Shown here piece by piece: positions 26,397 through 35,396 of a stretch of DNA of 64,000 bases. The stretch is from JANMDS01 sp031430575 (lineage in GTDB: Bacteria; Pseudomonadota; Gammaproteobacteria; Burkholderiales; Casimicrobiaceae), in contig JANPBT010000052.1 of NCBI GenBank assembly GCA_031430575.1, positions 31,826 to 95,825 on the forward strand, in the 5' to 3' direction. Positions within the stretch are counted from its first letter, which is position 1. Every line of letters begins with the position of its first letter. A program made the translations under genes and the position numbers. The notes beneath the pieces were generated by a model, which saw only the letters and a program-made list of their open reading frames with translations, searched no databases and was not told the origin of the DNA.

Positions 26397-28136
26397 ATGA
26401 CCCAAAAAACCTACGACCAATTTCGCAGTGCAAGATGGTTTGCGCCGGATGACTTTCGCTCCTTCGGACATCGATCGCGCGCCATGCAGCTGGGCTATGG
26501 GCGCGAGGATTGGGAAGGCAAGCCCATCATCGCGATTCTTAATACGTGGAGTGATTTAGGCAATTGCCACGGTCACTTCAAAGAGCGTGTGCAAGACGTG
26601 AAGCGTGGCGTGTTGCAAGCGGGTGGCTTTCCCATTGAGTTGCCTGCGCTCTCGCTGGCTGAAAATTATGTGAAGCCCACGACAATGCTCTATCGCAATT
26701 TGCTGGCGATGGAGATAGAAGAATTGTTACGCTCGCACCCCGTCGATGGTGCAGTGCTTATGGGCGGGTGCGACAAAACCACGCCTGGATTGTGGATGGG
26801 CGCGCTGTCGATGAATATTCCGGCTATTTATTTGCCCGCAGGCCCGATGCTACGCGGCAACTGGAAGGGCAAAACGCTCGGTTCCGGTTCTGATGCGTTT
26901 AAGTATTGGGATGAGCGCCGCGCAGGAAACATTACCGAGCAAGATTGGAACGACATTGAAGGCGGCATCGCCCGCAGCCACGGCACTTGCATGGTGATGG
27001 GCACTGCAGCGACGATGATGGGGATCACCGAAGCGCTGGGCTTGTGTTTGCCCGGTGCTTCGAGCATTCCAGCGGTAGATGCCAATCATCCGCGCATGTC
27101 TGCTGCCTGCGGGCGGCGCATCGTAGAGATGGTCTGGGCAGACCAGAAACCTTCTGACATTTTGAATCGCAAGAGTTTTGAAAATGCAATTTCTGTGGCG
27201 ATGGCTGAAGGCTGCTCGACCAACGCGATTATTCATTTAGTTGCCATGTCTCGCCGCGCGGGTCAGCCGGTTACGCTTGATGACTTTGATGCGTTCAGCC
27301 GAAAAGTGCCGGTGATTGCAAATATCCGCCCGAGTGGCGATAAATATTTGATGGAAGATTTTTACTACGCGGGTGGAATGCGTGGGTTGATGAAAACGCT
27401 TGCGGACGGCGGCATGCTACACACCGATGCCATGACCGTTACCGGCAAAACTGTTGCTGAAAATTTGAGTGGCGCGGAGGTCTACAACGACGATGTAATT
27501 CGTCCGCTGTCAAACCCGATTTATAAAGAAGGTGCACTTGCGGTATTGCGCGGAAATCTTTGCCCCAATGGTGGCGTGATTAAGCCTTCTGCCTGCTCGG
27601 AAAAGTTTCAAAAACATACTGGACCGGCACTGGTGTTCGACGACTACCCCGCACTTAAAGCCGCGATTGATGATCCCGATTTGGATGTGACTGAAAACCA
27701 CGTCATCATTTTGCGCAACGCCGGACCGCAAGGTGGCCCCGGCATGCCGGAGTGGGGTATGGTGCCAATTCCGACCAAATTGGTCAAGCAAGGCGTGCGC
27801 GATATGTTGCGTATTTCCGATGCCCGCATGAGTGGCACGAGCTACGGAGCGTGCGTGTTGCATGTGTCGCCTGAAGCCTTTATTGGGGGGGCACTCGCGC
27901 TAGTGCGCACGGGTGATTTGATCTCGATTGACATTCCAAATCGTACGCTTAATATGATCGTGAGCGAGACTGAGCTTAGAGCGCGCAAAGCTGCGTGGGT
28001 CGCGCCACCTAAGCGATTTGAGCGCGGCTACGGCTATATGTTTACCCAACACATCATGCAAGCCGATCAAGGTTGTGACTTTGATTATTTAGAGACGTCG
28101 TTTGGTGCACCGGTCGCCGAGCCGGTGATCTATTGA
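26397..28136 (+). CDS. IlvD/Edd-family sugar-acid dehydratase (L-arabonate dehydratase-like)
   Basis: The 579-residue length and sequence fit the [2Fe-2S] L-arabinonate/aldonate dehydratase branch of the IlvD/Edd family. The predicted cluster ligands are Cys57 (N-T-W-S-D-L-G-N-C-H), Cys125 (G-G-C-D-K-T-T-P-G) and Cys198 (H-G-T-C-M-V-M-G-T). The likely reaction is dehydration of a pentonate or hexonate to a 2-keto-3-deoxy acid in a non-phosphorylative pathway. It is followed after 10 bases by a small membrane protein and the RraA-like gene. The exact substrate cannot be read from the sequence; L-arabonate, D-xylonate and L-fuconate are alternatives. Confidence 0.92.
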   Translation: MTQKTYDQFRSARWFAPDDFRSFGHRSRAMQLGYGREDWEGKPIIAILNTWSDLGNCHGHFKERVQDVKRGVLQAGGFPIELPALSLAENYVKPTTMLYRNLLAMEIEELLRSHPVDGAVLMGGCDKTTPGLWMGALSMNIPAIYLPAGPMLRGNWKGKTLGSGSDAFKYWDERRAGNITEQDWNDIEGGIARSHGTCMVMGTAATMMGITEALGLCLPGASSIPAVDANHPRMSAACGRRIVEMVWADQKPSDILNRKSFENAISVAMAEGCSTNAIIHLVAMSRRAGQPVTLDDFDAFSRKVPVIANIRPSGDKYLMEDFYYAGGMRGLMKTLADGGMLHTDAMTVTGKTVAENLSGAEVYNDDVIRPLSNPIYKEGALAVLRGNLCPNGGVIKPSACSEKFQKHTGPALVFDDYPALKAAIDDPDLDVTENHVIILRNAGPQGGPGMPEWGMVPIPTKLVKQGVRDMLRISDARMSGTSYGACVLHVSPEAFIGGALALVRTGDLISIDIPNRTLNMIVSETELRARKAAWVAPPKRFERGYGYMFTQHIMQADQGCDFDYLETSFGAPVAEPVIY

Positions 28137-28146
28137 GTTCAGCGCG

Positions 28147-28557
28147 ATGAAGAACCACACGCTGACGACATTCCTTTTTGCATTTTGCGCGGCGAGTCTC
28201 ATTCATTTCATCCACAACGCAGAATTTCTCGCAGCCTATCCCGGCCTGCCTAAAACCTGGACGCGCGGCGGCGTGTATGGCGCTTGGGCGGCGATGACAA
28301 CGCTTGGCCTGATCGGTTGGCGCGTATCTCGAACAAAATTTCGTCTGCTCGGGCTCGCTCTTATTGCTGTGTATGCCTTTTTGGGTCTCGATAGCTTGGG
28401 ACATTATTTTGTAGCGCCGATCGCAGCGCATTCGGTCGCGATGAACGTCACGATCTTGATTGAAGTGACTTGCGCATTTACGCTACTGGCCTACACCGCA
28501 TGGCTTTTCGTTTCGACGCTACGTTCGCCTTCATTTAACAAAAATCTCTTTTTGTAA
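28147..28557 (+). CDS. small four-helix membrane protein, unknown
   Basis: The 136-residue protein has about four hydrophobic segments (near 5-23, 43-58, 65-82 and 100-123) and short charged loops. It begins with S-L-I-H-F-I-H-N-A-E-F, a His-rich first helix end seen in some uncharacterised small membrane proteins. It lies between the sugar-acid dehydratase and the RraA-like gene with gaps of 10 and 13 bases, so it is probably co-transcribed. I cannot assign a function. Confidence 0.7.
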   Translation: MKNHTLTTFLFAFCAASLIHFIHNAEFLAAYPGLPKTWTRGGVYGAWAAMTTLGLIGWRVSRTKFRLLGLALIAVYAFLGLDSLGHYFVAPIAAHSVAMNVTILIEVTCAFTLLAYTAWLFVSTLRSPSFNKNLFL

Positions 28558-28570
28558 ATTCTAAATTTAT

Positions 28571-29287
28571 ATGCCCTTAAAACCTGAAACCAAACAAAAA
28601 CTGATGGGCGTCTCCACCGCTACGCTCTGCACCGCCCTTTTTAAGCGCGGGCTACGCAATCAATTTATTCAAGACGTGCGCCCCTTGAACGCGACGCTGC
28701 CTAACATGGTTGGGGAAGCATTTACCTTACGCTACATTCCTGCGCGGGAAGATTTAAATCCGCTCTCCGTGTTTCAAGATCGCGCGCATCCGCAGCGTAA
28801 AGCGGTTGAAGATTGCCCGCCCGGCGCAGTGTTCGTAATTGATTCCCGCAAGGACGCACGGGCGGCTTCAGCCGGCTCGATTTTGGTTTCGCGATTGATG
28901 AAGCGCGGTGTGGCGGGTGTGGTGACGGATGGTGGGTTTCGTGATTCACCTGAAATTGCAGCGCTGCCTTTTCCCGCTTATCACAACCGCCCGAGCGCGC
29001 CGACCAATCTCACGCTGCATCAAGCGCTCGATATTAACGTGCCGATTGGTTGTGGCGATGTCGCGGTCTGGCCTGGTGATATTGTGGTGGGCGACAAAGA
29101 AGGCGTGATCGTCATCCCCGCAAACATCGTCGATGAGGTTTCTCACGAAGCGGTTGAGATGACAGCGTTTGAAGATTTCGTAACCGAAGAGGTCATGAAA
29201 GGGCGCTCGATTTTGGGTTTGTATCCTGCGACCGATCCGCAAACGCCAGCGCAATTTGCGGCGTGGCGTGCTGCGAATGGTCGCTAG
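28571..29287 (+). CDS. RraA-like / HMG aldolase-family protein
   Basis: The 238-residue protein carries the RraA/MenG-like core: S-T-A-T-L-C-T-A-L-F-K-R-G, the glycine-rich G-V-V-T-D-G-G-F-R-D signature, and V-W-P-G-D-I-V-V-G-D-K-E-G-V-I-V-I-P. This family includes the RNase E inhibitor RraA, but the form found in catabolic clusters is usually a divalent-metal 4-hydroxy-2-oxo acid aldolase or oxaloacetate decarboxylase, whose metal is bound by the Asp of the G-x-R-D motif. Its place at the end of the sugar-acid operon favours an aldolase or decarboxylase acting on a keto-deoxy acid over RNase control. Confidence 0.85.
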   Translation: MPLKPETKQKLMGVSTATLCTALFKRGLRNQFIQDVRPLNATLPNMVGEAFTLRYIPAREDLNPLSVFQDRAHPQRKAVEDCPPGAVFVIDSRKDARAASAGSILVSRLMKRGVAGVVTDGGFRDSPEIAALPFPAYHNRPSAPTNLTLHQALDINVPIGCGDVAVWPGDIVVGDKEGVIVIPANIVDEVSHEAVEMTAFEDFVTEEVMKGRSILGLYPATDPQTPAQFAAWRAANGR

Positions 29288-29311
29288 CAGTGATCCGATA
29301 TCTGATCCTAA

Positions 29312-29383
29312 ACCCTGCGGCGCAGAAATGGCGCTATTAAGCTGCGTTTTCGCGCAAAATCTGCTTTTTCTGCGCCGCAGGTA
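29312..29383. terminator. inverted pair of DUS-like repeats between rraA-like and srkA genes
   Basis: Forward copy at 29312-29326 (ACCCTGCGGCGCAGA, one change) and exact reverse copy at 29369-29383. Fourteen contiguous bases (CTGCGGCGCAGAAA and its complement) pair around a loop of about 40 bases. It lies between convergent genes, so it can end both transcripts. Confidence 0.65.
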
Positions 29384-29401
29384 TTGATGATTGTGAAGCG
29401 G

Positions 29402-30394
29402 CTAAACCGTAAGCGGCGGCTCGCTCATCAATGCAATTTGCTCTCTCAATTCTAAGATACGATCTTGCCAGTAGCGCTCAGTGCCAAACCACGGAAACGC
29501 GCGTGGAAACGCGGGGTCGGCCCAGCGCTTGGCAATCCAGCCGCTCATGTGGATGAGGCGTAGCGTGCGCAGCGCTTCAAGCAGATGCAATTCGCGGTGA
29601 TCAAATTCCATAAAGTCTTCGTAGCCATCGATGACCGTGCCCAGTTGCGCTTGTTGCTCTTCGCGGCTGCCTGAAAGAAGCATCCATAAATCTTGCATCG
29701 CTGGTGCGCTGCAGCAGTCATCGAAATCAACGAATTGCGGGCCGTCGTTCCACAGCACGTTTCCCGCATGGCAATCGCCATGGACGCGAATGTTGCGCAC
29801 GCTGCCTGCGCGATCGTAGGCCTGCGCGATGCCCTGCAGCGCTTGCACGGTCACGGCTGTGTAGGCGGGTTGCAGACTCGCCGGCACAAAATCGCCCGCG
29901 CCAATGAGTGCAAGTGCATCGTGGCCATAAGTTGTCGGGTTGAGGGCCGTGCGATGCGCGAATGGCGATTGCGCACCAATGGCGTGTATTCGCCCAAGAA
30001 ATCGCCCCATCCACTCCAACGTCTTTGCTTGCTCAAATTCTGGAGCACGGCCAATCGCGTAATCAGTGAGTGAAAAGCGAAAATCGGAGAATCGATGGAG
30101 CGTATGATTTTCAAAACCCCGCGGCGCAAATACGGGGATTTCGTTTTCTGCGAGCGTGCGGGTGAAGGCGTGTTCTTCCAAAATCTGGGCATCGGTCCAG
30201 CGCTCGGGCCGATAAAACTTTGCGATCACGCGGCTACCATCTTCCAACCCGATTTGATAGACGCGATTTTCGTAGCTGTTTAGTGCGAGCTGCCGACTGT
30301 CTGCGCGCAAGCCTACGCTCTCCACGGCGTCCAGGATGAGATCGGGCGTGAGCCGGTCGTAGGGGTGAGTGGTGAGGTTAACTTCAGAGGCCAT
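29402..30394 (-). CDS. srkA: SrkA/YihE-type stress-response protein kinase
   Basis: The 330-residue kinase has an aminoglycoside-phosphotransferase-like fold. The ATP lysine is in V-I-A-K-F-Y-R-P-E-R-W, the catalytic loop is R-V-H-G-D-C-H-A-G-N-V-L-W and the metal site is F-V-D-F-D-D. SrkA phosphorylates Ser/Thr and protects against stress-induced death in E. coli. The family blocks Y-E-N-R-V-Y-Q-I-G and Y-W-Q-D-R are present. It stands alone and convergent with the sugar-acid operon. A region near 30119 (CCGCGGCGCAA) weakly resembles a decayed DUS-like copy. Confidence 0.92.
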   Translation of the reverse strand: MASEVNLTTHPYDRLTPDLILDAVESVGLRADSRQLALNSYENRVYQIGLEDGSRVIAKFYRPERWTDAQILEEHAFTRTLAENEIPVFAPRGFENHTLHRFSDFRFSLTDYAIGRAPEFEQAKTLEWMGRFLGRIHAIGAQSPFAHRTALNPTTYGHDALALIGAGDFVPASLQPAYTAVTVQALQGIAQAYDRAGSVRNIRVHGDCHAGNVLWNDGPQFVDFDDCCSAPAMQDLWMLLSGSREEQQAQLGTVIDGYEDFMEFDHRELHLLEALRTLRLIHMSGWIAKRWADPAFPRAFPWFGTERYWQDRILELREQIALMSEPPLTV

Positions 30395-30498
30395 ATTGCC
30401 ATTATTGCGCTGTAAGCGAAACGCCGCGCGCGAATCGGCGGTTCGCGCGGTAGACTCGCGTATTCACAAACCATCTCAACCGCGTGAGCCCTGCGAAA

Positions 30499-31314
30499 AT
30501 GAATCTTCGAAATGCACTCCTTGCGACAACCGTCGCGTTAACGCTTGGCGCCTGCGCAAGCCATCAATCTGCGCCGCAGGTTCAGCCAAAGATGACCGAT
30601 GTGAAATCGATGCTTTGGGTCGGTAACAGTTTTTTCTATTACAACAATTCCATGCACGGCCACGTTGGGCAGCTGATGTCTTCAGCTGGCGTCACCGGTC
30701 TGCGCAGCGTCTCCGCCACTATTTCGGGCTCAGGCATTAATTGGCACGATGTGGGCGCTCATTTCAAGCCAGGCGGCGTTTCGAGCTACTCATTCGTTGG
30801 CGATAATGAAGTGCGATTCAATACGTTTGACAGGCCATTTGATGCCGCGTTGATGATGGATTGCAGTCAATGCCCGATTCATCCAAAATTGCAATCGGTC
30901 TTTTTTGAATACGCAAAAAAGCATAGCGATACCGTACGCGCGGGCGGTGCGCAGCCTGCTTTTTTCATGTCTTGGGCTTACCAAGATAAACCAGAGATGA
31001 CCCAGCAGCTCGCTGCAGAATATATCAAAGCGGGTAAACAAAATAACGCGCTCGTGGTCCCAGCGGGTCTCGCGTTTGCAGCGTCTGTCGCCAAGCGCCC
31101 CGAACTCAATCTCTACATCGCCGATAAGCGCCACCCCAGCCTGGCCGGTACCTATCTTGCCGCATGCACCGTGATGGCTTCGGTCTACAAGAAAAATCCC
31201 GTCGGAAGCAAATACACCGCTGGTTTGCCAGCGGACGTCGCAGGGCATTTGCAGGCAGTTGCCTGGGAAACTGCGCAGACGTTTCACGGTAAAGAAGGAC
31301 GCGGATCGCTGTAA
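30499..31314 (+). CDS. SGNH/GDSL-like hydrolase lipoprotein
   Basis: The 271-residue protein has a lipoprotein signal (L-T-L-G-A-C). It then shows W-V-G-N-S-F near the start of the mature domain and D-K-R-H-P-S-L-A-G-T-Y near the end, matching the nucleophile Gly-Asn-Ser and the Asp-x-x-His pair of SGNH hydrolases. The usual GDS is replaced by GNS, as in a distinct subgroup. It is probably a periplasmic or outer-membrane esterase or acyl hydrolase with unknown substrate. The frame opens with a GTG at 30484, but the ATG at 30499 gives a normal signal peptide. A DUS-like repeat lies just after the lipidated cysteine (S-A-P-Q-V). Confidence 0.75.
   Translation: MNLRNALLATTVALTLGACASHQSAPQVQPKMTDVKSMLWVGNSFFYYNNSMHGHVGQLMSSAGVTGLRSVSATISGSGINWHDVGAHFKPGGVSSYSFVGDNEVRFNTFDRPFDAALMMDCSQCPIHPKLQSVFFEYAKKHSDTVRAGGAQPAFFMSWAYQDKPEMTQQLAAEYIKAGKQNNALVVPAGLAFAASVAKRPELNLYIADKRHPSLAGTYLAACTVMASVYKKNPVGSKYTAGLPADVAGHLQAVAWETAQTFHGKEGRGSL
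30568..30582 (-). repeat. DUS-like repeat after the lipobox of the SGNH-like protein
   Basis: Reverse copy with T instead of A at its end (TCTGCGCCGCAGGTT), read as S-A-P-Q-V. Confidence 0.9.
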
Positions 31315-31327
31315 CGCGCGTTCACCG

Positions 31328-31338
31328 CTGCGGCGCAG
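31328..31338 (+). repeat. DUS-like repeat core between convergent genes
   Basis: Only the 11-base core CTGCGGCGCAG is intact; the upstream flank is CACCG instead of ATAC. It lies 13 bases after the SGNH-like stop and before the end of the ABC transporter gene. It is the most diverged of the exact-core copies. Confidence 0.75.
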
Positions 31339-31371
31339 AGTCGAGCGTTTTTCAGACTTGTTGAGCGGGCG

Positions 31372-33165
31372 CTACCGATTTTCAGATTGCTGCAATGCCC
31401 AAAGTCGTGCGTATGCGCCGCCACGCTCAACCAACGCGTGGTGCGCTCCGCGTTCAATAATTTTCCCTGCGTCCATCACCAAGATTTCATCGGCGTCGAT
31501 GATGGTAGACAGACGGTGGGCAATCACCAATGTTGTGCGTCGTTCGGCGATCGATTTCAATTCTGATTGAATTGCACGCTCAGAGACCGAATCGAGCGCG
31601 GAGGTCGCTTCATCAAATATCAGCACGGGCGGATTTTTAAGCAAACAGCGTGCGATGGCGACGCGCTGCTTTTCACCGCCGGAAAGTTTGAGGCCGCGCT
31701 CGCCGACCGGCGTCTCGTATTTCTCTGGCAGTGATTCAATGAAAGCACCGATGTGCGAAGCGTTTGCCGCGTCGGTGACCATCTGATCGGTGGCGTCGGG
31801 GCGGCCATAGCGGATGTTGTAGCCAATCGTGTCGTTAAATAAAACGGTATCTTGGGGCACGATGCCGATGGCGGCGCGCACGCTAGATTGCGTCAGCGTG
31901 CGGATGTCTTGCCCGTTGAAAGTGATACTGCCGCTGCCGACATCATAAAAACGAAAGAGCAATCGCGCCAGCGTTGATTTACCGGAGCCACTGGCACCCA
32001 CGACCGCAACGGTTTTCCCAGCGGGAATTTCAAACGACACACCACGCAAAATCTGACGATCAGGCTCATACGCAAAATGGATGTCGTTAAATGCGATCGA
32101 TACCTGCGGCGCAGAAAATGCTATCGCGTGGGGTTTATCGGGCACTTCCGAGTGCTCCTGTGTGAGCTTAAACATGCGCTCTAAATCGGCTAAGGCTTGC
32201 TTAATTTCCCGATACATCACACCCAAAAAATTGAGCGGCATATAAAGTTGAATCATGAAGGCATTAACCAATACCAAATCGCCCACGGTCATCGAGCCAT
32301 TGGCCACACCCATGACTGCGCGCCACATCATCGCTGTGACGCCTAACGCGATGATGATGCTTTGCCCAAGATTTAGCATTGAGAGTGATGTTTGGCTCTT
32401 AACGGCTGCTTTTTCCCAGCGTTGCAGGCTTTCGTTGTAGCGGTTGGATTCGTATTGTTCGTTATTGAAATACTTCACCGTTTCGTAATTGAGTAGGCTA
32501 TCGATGGCACGCGTATTCGCTTTTGAGTCGAGCTCATTCATCGCGCGGCGAAATCCAGTGCGCCATTCGGTAACGATGATTGAAAAGGTAATGTATGTGG
32601 CGAGGGTGGCGAGCGTAATGGCGACAAACACCCAATCGTATTGGGTAAAAAGAATAGCGCTGACCAGCCCGATTTCGACCAGCGTTGGCAAAATCGAAAA
32701 GAATACAAACGAAATTAACGTCGAGATTCCGCGCGTGCCGCGTTCGACGTCGCGCGTGAGGCCACCCGTTTGGCGGCTTAAATGAAAACGTAGCGAAAGG
32801 CCATGCAAGTGCTCAAAGACATTAAGCGCGGCGCGGCGCACAGCGTTTTGGACAACCCGATCTGAAAAATATTCACGAATTGCTGAAAACAAAGTGGTCG
32901 CAATACGCATGACCGCATACAGCAAAAGCAGTGAAGCAGGGACGGCCCACTTCGCTTTATCGCCTTGGAAAGTGTCGATGATGTGCTTAAAAATAACGGG
33001 CACAGAAACCGTGGCCAGTTTTGCCGCAAGCAGCATGAGGAATGCGGCAGCGAGCCGGCCACGATGATTGCGCAAGTAAGGCAATAGCGGCTTTAATGCC
33101 CCCCATAGACTTAAGTCTTTACTGGGCGCAGCCGGGAGCGCGCTACTTGGTGGGCCGTGTCTCAT
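31372..33165 (-). CDS. Atm1/HMT1-type ABC exporter (fused permease-ATPase)
   Basis: The product is a half-transporter with an N-terminal six-helix permease (about residues 25-320) and a C-terminal ATPase. The ATPase has Walker A G-A-S-G-S-G-K-S-T, signature L-S-G-G-E-K-Q-R and Walker B V-L-I-F-D-E-A-T-S. The permease reads like the Atm1/HMT1 group (L-N-Y-E-T-V-K-Y-F-N-N-E, G-D-L-V-L-V-N-A-F), which exports glutathione- or sulfur-containing compounds. The frame reaches 33270, but the ATG at 33165 overlaps the clsB stop as ATGA and gives a 597-residue protein of usual length. A DUS-like repeat is read as S-A-P-Q-V in the linker before the ATPase. Confidence 0.9.
   Translation of the reverse strand: MRHGPPSSALPAAPSKDLSLWGALKPLLPYLRNHRGRLAAAFLMLLAAKLATVSVPVIFKHIIDTFQGDKAKWAVPASLLLLYAVMRIATTLFSAIREYFSDRVVQNAVRRAALNVFEHLHGLSLRFHLSRQTGGLTRDVERGTRGISTLISFVFFSILPTLVEIGLVSAILFTQYDWVFVAITLATLATYITFSIIVTEWRTGFRRAMNELDSKANTRAIDSLLNYETVKYFNNEQYESNRYNESLQRWEKAAVKSQTSLSMLNLGQSIIIALGVTAMMWRAVMGVANGSMTVGDLVLVNAFMIQLYMPLNFLGVMYREIKQALADLERMFKLTQEHSEVPDKPHAIAFSAPQVSIAFNDIHFAYEPDRQILRGVSFEIPAGKTVAVVGASGSGKSTLARLLFRFYDVGSGSITFNGQDIRTLTQSSVRAAIGIVPQDTVLFNDTIGYNIRYGRPDATDQMVTDAANASHIGAFIESLPEKYETPVGERGLKLSGGEKQRVAIARCLLKNPPVLIFDEATSALDSVSERAIQSELKSIAERRTTLVIAHRLSTIIDADEILVMDAGKIIERGAHHALVERGGAYARLWALQQSENR
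32101..32115 (+). repeat. DUS-like repeat inside the ABC exporter gene
   Basis: Full 15-mer, forward. On the gene strand it encodes S-A-P-Q-V at the junction between permease and ATPase domains. Confidence 0.92.
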
Positions 33166-34337
33166 GCGCGGTAATCCTTCGCACCAAAAGCAAAAAAAGT
33201 AATCAATGTACGTGCCAATCCATAAGTCATCCAATGGCCAACGCGAAGCAGTAACGGGCGCGTTGACCATTGCGCCGCGGTGACCGCGTGCGCGCCGGTT
33301 TTAATAAGTGCATCAATTTCTGATCGCAAGCGTTGCGCAAAGACCTGATCGCACACAATTAAATTTGCTTCGCGCGCCAAGAGTAAGGAAAGTGGATCGA
33401 TATTAGACGAGCCGATGGTGGCCCATTGATCGTCGATACTTGCAACTTTCGCGTGTAAGAAGCTGAGGGTGAATTCGTGAATTTCAATCCCACCTGCGAG
33501 GAGTTGACCATAGAGCGCTTTGCTTGCGCCGTTTAGTAATACATATTCCGTGCGGGCTTGCAAGAGCAGGCGCACGTGCACGCCGCGTGCGCTCGCTGCT
33601 AAAAGTGCGCGGCGAAAGGCAATTCCAGGCAAAAAATAGGCGTTTGCGATGGTCACGTTGGTCGTGGCTCCGTTAATCGCCTCGAGGTAGGCGGTTTCAA
33701 TGCCCCGCCGGTTTCGAAAATTATCGCGCACGACGAGTGCAGCGGTGGTGGTGCCTACTTTTTGGTTTGAAACAGGGGAAATGCGTGCCGTCGGGTTCGC
33801 CGACTCAACAACATTGCTCAAGCGCACGATATTCCACACGCGGGCAAGCGCGCGTCCAAATTGCACCAACACAGGCCCACGCACTTCTACCGCGAAATCC
33901 ACGCGCGGTGGCTTATGTCGAGGCGTATGCATATCATCGATAATATTGATGCCACCCACAAACCCGATTTCACTGTCAATCAATACCAGCTTGCGATGCA
34001 ATCGACGCAGGCGCGTGCGTCGCCATATATTGCGAAAGACGTCGGGGCGGTAAAACGCCAGCAGTACGCCCGCGTTTTTGAGCCCAACGATAAATTTATC
34101 TTCGGAATACGATTTGCTCCCGTAGCCATCGATGAGTACATGCACCCGCACCCCACGCCGCGCCGCCGCCTTTAGGGCTGCCGCAACGGCGTCGCCAGCG
34201 ACATCGCTTGCAAAAATATAGGTTTCAAGAAAAATTGCGAACCGGGCACGATCAATGGCCGCGATCAATGCGGGGAAATATTCGCCACCGCCGCGAAGCA
34301 GCGTAACGTGATTGCCTTCAAGAAAGCGGCCTGGCAT
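33162..34337 (-). CDS. clsB: cardiolipin synthase, ClsB-like phospholipase D family
   Basis: The 391-residue protein has two HKD motifs: L-H-R-K-L-V-L-I-D-x(4)-F-V-G-G-I-N and L-H-A-K-V-A-S-I-D-x(5)-I-G-S-S-N-I-D. There are no clear N-terminal membrane helices, which fits ClsB rather than ClsA. It joins phosphatidylglycerol with another phospholipid head to make cardiolipin. It lies 12 bases after the isoaspartyl peptidase gene and is coupled to the ABC exporter by a 4-base overlap. Confidence 0.9.
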   Translation of the reverse strand: MPGRFLEGNHVTLLRGGGEYFPALIAAIDRARFAIFLETYIFASDVAGDAVAAALKAAARRGVRVHVLIDGYGSKSYSEDKFIVGLKNAGVLLAFYRPDVFRNIWRRTRLRRLHRKLVLIDSEIGFVGGINIIDDMHTPRHKPPRVDFAVEVRGPVLVQFGRALARVWNIVRLSNVVESANPTARISPVSNQKVGTTTAALVVRDNFRNRRGIETAYLEAINGATTNVTIANAYFLPGIAFRRALLAASARGVHVRLLLQARTEYVLLNGASKALYGQLLAGGIEIHEFTLSFLHAKVASIDDQWATIGSSNIDPLSLLLAREANLIVCDQVFAQRLRSEIDALIKTGAHAVTAAQWSTRPLLLRVGHWMTYGLARTLITFFAFGAKDYRA

Positions 34338-34349
34338 GGGTTCGCGTTT

Positions 34350-35306
34350 TTAGTCGTCGCGATAAATCGCAACGTGCGCCGATTCGCCTTCGCGCCAGTG
34401 TCCGCGATACATTCCGTTGGTATTAAAAGGCAATGTGATATTGCCATGGCCATCAACGGCGATGATTCCGCCTTTTCCACCAAATTCAACGAGGCTGCCA
34501 TTGACGACATCGCTTGCGGCTTGCAGCAATGTGTGCTGACCGTAGCGCATGCGCGCGGCAATATCACTGGCAACGCACGCCCGGATGAAATACTCGCCGT
34601 GCCCGGTGGCTGAAACCGCGCACGTGCCGTTGTCGGCGTAGGTGCCGGCACCGATAATGGGCGCATCGCCGATGCGGCCCCAGCGTTTATTGGTCAAACC
34701 CCCGGTTGAAGTGGCCGCGGCGAGATTGCCCGCGCGATCGCAGGCGACTGCACCGACCGTACCAAATTTCTTGTCGGGGATTTTTAAATCAGAAGCTTCG
34801 AGCACGCCAAACGACGCGCCATTGGCCGCCTCCAATGCTTGCACCGCACGTAATTCACGCATGCGACGTTCCGTGTGGAAATAGGTCGCGTCCACCGCAG
34901 AAAAGCCATTGGCGAGAGCGAACGCCTCGGCGCCTTTGCCGACCAAAAAAACGTGCGCGGATTTTTCCATCACCGCGCGTGCCAGTGATATTGGGTTACG
35001 GATATGCTTAACGCCCGCGATTGCTCCAGCAGCGCGGGTTTTGCCATCCATGATCGCCGCATCCATCTCGATGGTCGCATCGTGGGTAAATACCGCGCCG
35101 TGCCCAGCGTTGAAGTGCGGTGAATCTTCGAGCACATGCACCGCAGCTTCCACTGCATCCATCGCGCTACCATCACCGACAAGCACCGCGCCGCCAGCAG
35201 CGAGCGCGGCCTGCAAATGGGCGCGAGCCTCGTCGGCTTGCGCTTTTGGAAAGTCTTCTGGGCGCAGCGTGCCTGCGCCGCCATGGATTGCAAGAGCAAA
35301 TTTCAT
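34350..35306 (-). CDS. iaaA: isoaspartyl peptidase/L-asparaginase (Ntn hydrolase, type III)
   Basis: The 318-residue protein follows the plant-type asparaginase family: A-I-H-G-G-A-G near the start, F-N-A-G-x-G-A-V-F, the self-cleavage site before Thr in K-F-G-T-V-G-A-V-A, and the substrate segments S-T-G-G-L-T-N-K and T-G-H-G-E-Y-F-I-R. The precursor cuts itself at that Thr, which becomes the nucleophile, and hydrolyses isoaspartyl dipeptides and asparagine. The frame extends to 35474 but conserved sequence starts at MKFALAIHGG, so 35306 is used. It is divergent from tmk across 90 bases. Confidence 0.92.
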   Translation of the reverse strand: MKFALAIHGGAGTLRPEDFPKAQADEARAHLQAALAAGGAVLVGDGSAMDAVEAAVHVLEDSPHFNAGHGAVFTHDATIEMDAAIMDGKTRAAGAIAGVKHIRNPISLARAVMEKSAHVFLVGKGAEAFALANGFSAVDATYFHTERRMRELRAVQALEAANGASFGVLEASDLKIPDKKFGTVGAVACDRAGNLAAATSTGGLTNKRWGRIGDAPIIGAGTYADNGTCAVSATGHGEYFIRACVASDIAARMRYGQHTLLQAASDVVNGSLVEFGGKGGIIAVDGHGNITLPFNTNGMYRGHWREGESAHVAIYRDD

Positions 35307-35396
35307 GAGCGATTTACTTTTCGACAAAACCCGATTGTGCGGCAAGCGGATGATGGGCACGTGCGGCGCTTTTCGGTTTGCCGATAAACTGTGGCC

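Noticed and set aside
26397..28136. Assigning the IlvD/Edd protein as dihydroxyacid dehydratase IlvD
   Set aside because: The length, the N-T-W-S-D-L-G-N-C-H ligand block and the catabolic neighbours fit the aldonate dehydratase branch; no branched-chain amino-acid genes are nearby.
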